From assembly GCF_037975245.1 (NCBI RefSeq), contig NC_092577.1:2567501-2627500 (forward strand): a stretch of 60,000 nucleotides of DNA, read 5' to 3'. Numbering within the stretch: the stretch's first letter is position 1; every line of letters begins with the position of its first letter. The position numbers and the translations under genes are program-made. Shown here piece by piece: positions 40,501 to 49,500 of the stretch. Below the pieces are notes generated by a model. The model ran no database searches and was not told where the DNA came from. It saw only the letters and a list, made by a program, of their open reading frames with translations. Source of the DNA: Apostichopus japonicus. Lineage: Eukaryota > Echinodermata > Holothuroidea > Aspidochirotida > Stichopodidae.

Positions 40501-43500
40501 AATCCTGCCTGGTTCATTACATTGTGTCCTTGGGCAAGATGCTTTATCTCACTTGCCTCTCTCCACCCAGGGCTTAAATTGGTACCTGTGAGGTAACTTG
40601 TCATTGGGCGCAGTATATAACTGCTGCCAACTGGTGGGATTGTCTCTGGGACAGGTTATCATTGACCAGAGGTAATATAACGTCTGTAAAGTTGAGACCT
40701 ATCGCTGGTATAAAGCGCTATATAAAAAAAGAAGCAAAACAAGCAAAAATATGTAATAATTCATGGATTTGTGAAGATTTTGACCTATAAGTGTGACCCC
40801 CACATCCCCACCCCTTCCCCCAAAACAACTACAACACAGTTCTACTATATAGATTGAATTATACCGGTTCTATTCTGTTCTCAAACACTCCTTCACACAG
40901 CCATTTTCCCTCTTCATATGGGCTAGTATCAAATCATATATAACGGTAAAAGCAGCTATGACAATTTCAAATATTTGTCTTTTATTTTTTATTTATGATA
41001 TTTTTTGAAATTATATTTTATCCAGCCAATCATCTACATGTCTCTTGGAATGGCCTTTCGAAGCAAAAAAGAAATAAAATATTAAATACCATCATTAAGC
41101 GCTGTGATCTTTTGTAGAGCGCTCTATCAAATACATAGTAATAATAATAATCATCATAATAATAATAATACAACCTTTCGCGTTCAATCCACCAACTAGA
41201 AAAGATAAAATCCTTGACCTAAACATCCGCAGTGTGCTAATAAAAGAATAATTTAGTACGGTAGTGTACTTCACTGAAAAGAGAAGTCTTTTATAGATCT
41301 AAGTGGATACAGACCATCAAGCACTTTGGTAATTTGACTAAGCGGACATTTCTTGGTTAAACCATCTCTAAAATTGCACTTTCCAATGGACACTGTATCA
41401 AACAACAATGAAATATGATAAATCTATTTTTGGCTTCGTCCAGTTGTCATCTTCCGATTATACCTCATAGCAAACTTTAATTACGTTTAATACGTCATAG
41501 TCCTCGCAAACGTTTGGTCACTTAATAAACCTTTACACATGCGCTCTTGAATTGCTTTGTCAACTTGAACGGGCAAATATAATATTTAATAATTCGTATT
41601 AAATTGTTTTTAAAGTTTTATGTATTGTTTTTAACATGTGGTTATTGTTTTTATTCTGTATTGTATTGTACTGTATTGTTTGTTATATGTATGTGTTGTT
41701 TGTATTTATTGTTGTTAACATGTTGTTGTTGTTTGTAAGACGTTTGTATTGTTTCGTGTTTATTGTTTATGGTATGTATCTATTGTTTTTTGAAATGCAG
41801 CTTTTGTTTTTATTCTGTATTGTATTGTACTGTATTGTTTGTAATATGTATGTGTTGTTTGTATTTATTGTTTTTAACATGCTTTTGTTGTTTGTAAGAC
41901 GTTTGTATTGTTTCGTGTTTATGGTATGTATCTATTGTTTTTGAAATGCAGCTTTTGTTTTTCATCTGTACAATACTATATTGTATTGTATTGTAATATG
42001 TATTTGTTTTTATTGTTTTTAACCTTCTTTTGTTGCTTGTAATACATATTTATTGTTTATTGTTTGTATTTATTTATTTTTAATATGTATTTGTAGTTTG
42101 AAGTATTTATTATCAGAATACGTTGGATATCAGTTGAACTTTCAACGTTCTATTTCCTACAGTTTGGTGGTTACGAGCTTCCATTCCTTGCATTTGGCGC
42201 CATTACGTTAATATGCCTTGTTATCAACTTTATCTTACTACCGTCCATCGGTAAGTTTACAGGTTTTTAGTTTTTTTTTGTCGAATTTATCAGGTTCTAC
42301 TAATGGAGAAAGTAAACTCCTTTTCCGTAACCAGTTAATTTTGAAGGAGACATGTACACATACATAAGGTTTTAGAATAGTCACCTAGGATATTGAACCT
42401 GGGCAAGAAAATCGAATCAATTTGATCCACACTCAAGCCCCAGTCTCCTCCCTGGTTCTGACTGTAACCGTTCGATCATGACAATTTTATTTCAAGTGAG
42501 TATCACGAGTTCATTCTAAAAGGTAATTGGTACTACATATCATGGTTAAAGATGGAAGGGCGATATATTACGCATACGAAGTAAATCGGGTAGCTCACCA
42601 ACTGCGCTGTTCACATAAACCGTTACAGTGAAATGTGGATACTTTCTGTTTACCTTACGAAGTGACTCATGGTACTTCAACTGGTACTTCACTTGACGTA
42701 ACTCCGTCATTGTAAATTTCCTTAAAACATTGTCCTTACCCCTCTCGTGGATGCCTTACCCTTACGGCAATGCCTTACCCCTCCAGTCGATGCCCTACCC
42801 CTCCCGACAATGTCTTACCCCTCCCGTCGATGCCCTACCCCTCCCGACAATGTCTTACCTCTTCCGTCGATGCCCTACCCCTCCCGACAATGTCTTGCCC
42901 CTTCCGTCGATGCCTTACCCCTCCCGACAATGTCTTACCCCTCTCATCGATACCTTACCTCTCTCGTCGATGCCTTAATACCTTCGTCGATGCCTTACAC
43001 CTCTTGTCGATGCCCTACCCCTCCCGTCGATGCCCTACCCCTCCCGACAATGTCTTACCCCTCCCGTCGATGCCTTACCCCTCCCGACAATATCTTACCC
43101 CTCTCGTCGATGCCTTACCCCTCTCGTCAATGTCTTACCCCTCCCGTCGATGCCTTACCCCTATCGTCAATACATTACCCCTCTCGTCGATGCCTTACCC
43201 CTCTCGTCAATGTCTTACCCCTCTGGTCGATGCCTTACCCCTATCGTCAATACACTACCCCTCCCGTCGATGCCTTACCCCTCCCGACAATGTCTTACCC
43301 CTCTGGTCGATGCCTTAACCCCTTCGTCGATCCATAGTTCGAGACCATGTTACATACATGTGAGATAGACGAACAAGATAGGAATTAGCTTACCTGAAAG
43401 CGTTTTTCTGGTCGATGATTAGTTTCAGTTTTAGACAATCCAGGGATAAGGCATTGATAGGGTTCTTTAGATATCTAACAAATTATAGCTTCAGTTCAAT

Positions 43501-46500
43501 CAATCTTGTAAAAGGGTCGTAACACGGACAGGATATGGCATATGCAACGGAAGTAATATGAAACCCATTAAGCAGTAGCGACTCTCTTGGTTGTTGCAGT
43601 ACAGAACAAGTTCACCAGTTGTTTATTCCAAGATTATATGCTTTAGGCAAAAATAAATAATCAAGTTTGATCTGTAATAGACTGTAGTGCTGTCATCAGT
43701 CAAGGTTATATTGATATTTCCATTTTTAACTTTTGAGATTCGATCCGTTAGAGAAAGACTTTAGGGCCGGCCCAAACTTAAACTTGACATGTTTTAGACG
43801 GATACGAACCTCTGATATCGGTCTACAATGTATTTCCATGGTACTTTTAGGTTTTGTTGTTGTTCCTGAAATGTACCTTTGAAACAAATGATGCTAATTA
43901 ATGGCATAGTGACTGATCTACTTAGTATCGCAGATAGACCATCAGATCAGATCACCATAAGCAACACAAAACTGAATAGGAAAACAAGGAAACTTCATGG
44001 CATTGACTAACATGTTAACAATACATTGTTTTAGACGACATCCAAAAATCTTCTCTCGTTTATATGAAGTGAACTGGCTTTGTTTGAGCTGCGTTATTAG
44101 ACTTTATAAGATAATTTAACATACAGACACATATCGAGGAAGCCACCACGTCATCATAAATTGAAAAAAGGGCATCCCATGGACTTGACATATTTTAATG
44201 GAACGTTACAATCACTTAGTAGTTTTAGTAGCCTTTGCTCTTTAGACAAATCCATCAGCGTTTATGTAGTGGCTATGATATGCCACTTGAAAACTTCCAT
44301 TTATCCTATAGGAGGCTTGTAGAGTGACAAATTTTGTATGTTAAGTCAATAGGTCAATTAAGTGTGGCACGATGCCTAAAGAGTACGGATCGAATAGTAC
44401 GTCACGATTTTTTGTGTAGAGACCAGATCATAATACGTTTTCTTTTAGTTTTCAAATGATAGTACAAATTAATGTCATACCAATAGACCAATAATGACAG
44501 AGTGACAATAATAAATTGTTAAGTTAAACGACTTTAATTTAATTTTGAATGTACATTTACAAACAATTCTTTGATTTTTTTTTATTGTTTTGCAGAGAAA
44601 ACGTCCTCATCTCCGGGTTCACTCAGGGAGTTGATTAGAATTCGTGATGTTTATCCTATCTGCCTCTTCGTCTTTGTGGTGGCCTTCTGTGATGGCTTTC
44701 TTCAGCCGATACTGGCTCTCAAAGCTTATGAGGTACATGTGTTACGCGTGTTACGCGTGTTACGCGTGTTGAATGTTGCGTGTGTTACTTATGTTGCATG
44801 TGTGTTGCGCGTGCTGCGCGTGTTGTGTGTTGCGTGTTGCGTGTGTTACCTTATGTTGTATGTGTGTTGCGCGTGCTGCGCGTATTGCGCGTATTACGCG
44901 TATTGCGCGTTACGTGTGTTACGTGTGTTACATGTGTTAAATGTGTTACATGTATATATATATATATGTCTCCACATAACACAGAAGATCACATCAGAGA
45001 AATGGCACCACTAACGACCTGTAATTGAACTAGCCGACTTTTTTTCCGGCTATGAGAAACCACATATACTTCATGGGATGCCAATTAACTTGGCATATTG
45101 TCATATTAGTTCAGGAGATGACGTAAGCGTTTAGAGCGGAGGTTATTTCCTATATAGTTCTTTATATCTTCAAATATCACATGGTTACTGTAGCTGCATC
45201 CTCTCTGGAGTACGAGTGTATGTTTAAATAGGATGAGAAATGCAATGCCATTTTCTCTTAGATTTTTATTTAATGGAATAAATGTTTTAATTATTAATTT
45301 AGTGAACAGACGGTTTAAAAAGTGGTGTGCGCAAGGGAGGGGGGGGGGTGGAGTTAGTGGCAGCGCGACATGGCCCGATCGCCATTGTCAGTAAAGGGTA
45401 AATGGTTCAGTCGAGGGGGTTGTTTCATTGATTCAGGGAAGAATGAGAACAATTCTCCCTCACTCCCCTATTAAGGGTATGTATTAGAATCATCTTGCAT
45501 TTAAACCTAATTTATGGCATCAGAGTGCATTATTTGAGGTCTACATTTTCCAGTCGGCTTCACTGACAATATAAGGACATAACCCTATTTTATATAATCC
45601 TTGATTTGCCCTTACCATTTCCATAAGGTCGAAGGATATTTAGAATTCCACCGTTTTGTACTTTTTATACTGTTAACATAATACAATTCAATAACATTGC
45701 AGTTCCTTATTAGTTTGAGGTTTTGCGAACTTCCAATTAATGAAGAATTATTATAAAAGCTTTGAAACTTCGGATTTGCTTCATGTTTACTTCACTCTTT
45801 TACCTGCCTCCTCTCAAATCATGCACTTTCCTATCTACCTAACCCTCTGTATAGCGTTTCAGTACTACGCCCCCAATAACATAAATCGATTTAATGTGCA
45901 AGTTTGTAACACGAGCAAGTTGCATCAAATAGTTGGCGCTATTCATAAATACAAATAATAATAATCACTTTGATATACTTTCAGGCTACCGACTGACCAC
46001 TTTGCCGCCCCTACTATATCTATACTAATGCGAATTTGTTTGTTGAATTTTGGCGGCAACCTCACCGTACACCATCAAAGTTAAATCTTTCAATAAATCT
46101 TCTAATCGGGTGAATAAGTGTAAAGGATTTTAAAGGAACCGTCCCAGCAAACAGCGTGCCATATGACACTGTTTGAATTGTGACATAATCTCTAACTAAA
46201 GTAATCTACTAATGATTGTTAAAAGAAGCTAGGCTTGACTAGTCTAGCACTTTTGCTAACTTCCCAAGTAAGATTTGCAGAGTTGATGCATCTAGAAATC
46301 CTAACACAAGTGTGTAAGAATTGACCAATCATAGAAACATGGAATATTGTATTTCGTTGTACTATTAATTCATGGAAACAATGTTTCTTATCGCCGTATT
46401 TTTTATCTCTCTTCTCTCTTTTCTGTTTTAAGCTTGATCTTTCCGCAGCCTCCGTTGGCGTCCTCTTTCTACTACAGGGCATCGTGTACACAATCTTTGC

Positions 46501-49500
46501 GTCAATGTGTGGGTGGATAGCAGATTCTAATGGGGTAAGTGGAATATATTTTTTTACCTTGATACTATCATTACTTGCTTAAGGTGATACCGTGTCCTAC
46601 TTGCTCACCAAATTTTTAATTTGATTTGCTAAAGTTTCTGTAATCGTAAAAACCGGTAAACCTTAATTTATTGTTAAGGATATATGCTAAAGGCCTTATG
46701 GGATTCCAATATGATTTGTCTCCGTTTCATATTTCGTAAAAGAAGTTGCTGGTGGGAACTTTGTCTATCTTTATGTAGGAAGTGTATCTTGTTAATCTTG
46801 TGAAAATAACCATGCATTAAACCATATTAAAACAGATAGTTTCATGTACATGGACTAAAAGTTAATATCACATAAAGAAACTATTAAACAATCAAAATTA
46901 TTTTTGTCCTTTTACAGAGTTACTTAAATAAACCAATGGCTCTGACTGGGGTCTTCATCATCTCAATCTCGTTTCTCGTTATGGGCCCGTCACCAATATT
47001 TTCTCTCACCAGCGAGTGAGTAATACCTCATGGATATTCAATTTGTCTATTATTGTGATGTCACTCATGAATAATCAATTTCGCAATTGTTGTAACTTCA
47101 TCGTATTAAAAGACAAATCTACTGTTTGATAATGAACTGCGCGTGCGTGCTACAACATTGGCATTACAGGCCATGTGCACGATAAACCTACTTGACTGGA
47201 CGTTGAAACTTAAAGTTTCATATAGTCTCTGCTCAGTTGCAATTTCAGAGGCTAGCTGCGTAGCCAACTAGTTCGGAGCCTGTCACGGCGCTCACAAGCG
47301 CCCTCACTTTGTAAATACCTACATGACTATATTCCCTGGTATGTTGTCCGCCCAAAAATAACACCATGAAAAACCGTAAAGTTCTTCCTAATACTGCAAG
47401 CACTCCACGCGCACTACAATTCTGCGTATTTGCAGGCACATGAAGTTCTAGTTACATTTGTGTTTACCTGTATAGCATTTTATCCTATGCGGCATCAGAA
47501 CGCCCTCTCTGGCCCTATATTGCTTTGTATAGCAATTACCACATTTCCAGAAGATGGGTACGGCTAGTTACAAGGAACGACTGCCAACAAAGCCATTGTA
47601 TAAGCCTGTCCAGTGTATTACATTACAGAACATGTGAAAGGCATACGAGAAAAGTGAAATTACCGTCTTTATTAAATATATATTACATATATTATATTAA
47701 ATATTACTATAGGTTCCTATTGAAACGACTTACTGAGAAAGACCGAAATATACATGTTCCCGGTTTCCAAGCTTCGTTTTGATTGATATCCATTTGATGT
47801 TTTATACTATACACTATCGGTAAAGACCGTGAAGCTTGGACGTTACTAAGTACTATAACACTTGAAGAAGAAAAAACTGCAACAAATAAGCATTGTTTGA
47901 CGAAAAATCAAAGACTTCGTGAATTTTCTTGCTTTTTATGATGTATTTACTCATTTCTTTTTGATATATATTTTTTTAGGAGTATGCAAACTCCAGTGCT
48001 AGCAGTTGGATTATCATTGATGGGTGTTGGCCTAGCCATGGCGTATGTTCCCACATACCCGGAACTGATTGGAGCTGCTTTGTGAGTTGAAAACCATGAC
48101 ACATTTTTATCAATAAGGTAAATCAAGTTTAATCATGAAAAATTCAAATCAAAAATGCGCCCTAGATTCATTGAAATTGCTTAATGGTTATCTGTCCAGT
48201 CAAAATGGAATCTGTTATAGTAATAGAAGTCAAGGGCGGACTAACGTTTGGGGCAATCGATTCAACGCCAGAGAGCCCGGGCGATATGAGCCCACCAGCC
48301 TCCATAATCGTCCAATCAAATATGATCTTCACTCACGTTTCGATCCAGTATTGCGCGTTCTACGACATTATATTTAGAGGTGGGGCCAAATCGTGACACA
48401 ATGATTGATGTAACGGGATGAGACCCCGTCACCTTTCTCGGATGGCTAATCCGCTCCGTAGAGGGGGCCCATCAATGACCCATTTTGTCCAAGGTCCGTA
48501 TCAACGTCAATACGCCCTTAGAAATGTTATGTTTTGTTAGTTTATCTGTCAGTATAGTAAACCAACATTCCATGGAATTTTATATCAGTAGAATAAATAA
48601 ATGAATTAACAATATTTTTACTCTATTTTTCATTTATTTCAGTGATAATGGTATGGTAAATGACTTGAAGACACAGGGCGTAGCTGCGGGACTATCAATG
48701 GCTTTGTTTAGTCTTGGGTAAGTCACTTACTGGATAAATGGCTTTACATTAAATCCTCGCAATTAAGACGGCAATATTTAATCGCTAAAGAAAACTTCAG
48801 ACTAAAACTAGAAGCAGTTCAAACCTACTGCAGCTACAGCCTCGTTGTATGATAGCCTACTAGTTAAGATTGCTTGAACTTATACTTGTACATTTTCTGT
48901 TAGCTCTTAATCACACTAATAAATCAGTAATAGGCCTATATTTGTTTTACAATACATATGAACACTTGAGTCGATCACTTTGTGTCACAATTGCATGTAT
49001 AAACCGCTCAGTGGGTAATTATTCAACGTAATGTGACCGCAATTCATTTGATATAAATTTCGTCTACCCGGTTCGGAAGTACTGTGGAAAGTTAATAGCC
49101 TGTCAGGCGGGTGAATGCCCCAAATCGACCTAAAAATTGACTGTTGTTGCACCTTACCGAGGTTTGATAGGTGGTTATAATAGAGGGATACTTCAGCAAT
49201 GAGTTTTCACTTGCTGGACATTATATGAGGTGTTCCCAATCGTCTGAAGAAATAAAGAGGTCATAATAACAATAAAGTAAACTACTTTTCAAAAGTTTTT
49301 TTTTTTAACAGGGTTTAGCTAAAAGTTTAGCCATTTTGTATGAACCTTAAAAGCCGCATTCCATTTTAAAGTGTAGAATCGATCGGGTACAATACGAGAA
49401 ATGATAATGCTGAGTTCATCCAATTATTCGCATCTTCGCTCGCAAATATCCAGTTATACGAAATATTCTAATTTCTAAAGGGTTTATACATCTTCGCTCG

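Noticed and set aside
40442-40515. Possible tRNA gene with A-box, B-box and a CTT anticodon position
   Set aside because: Acceptor-stem pairing is lost and the sequence runs directly into a SINE body and tail, so it is the head of a SINE.
42747-43337. 196-codon Pro/Ser-rich open frame
   Set aside because: It is a translation of a stop-free 20-bp minisatellite; the other two forward frames are equally open, and the region lies within an intron.
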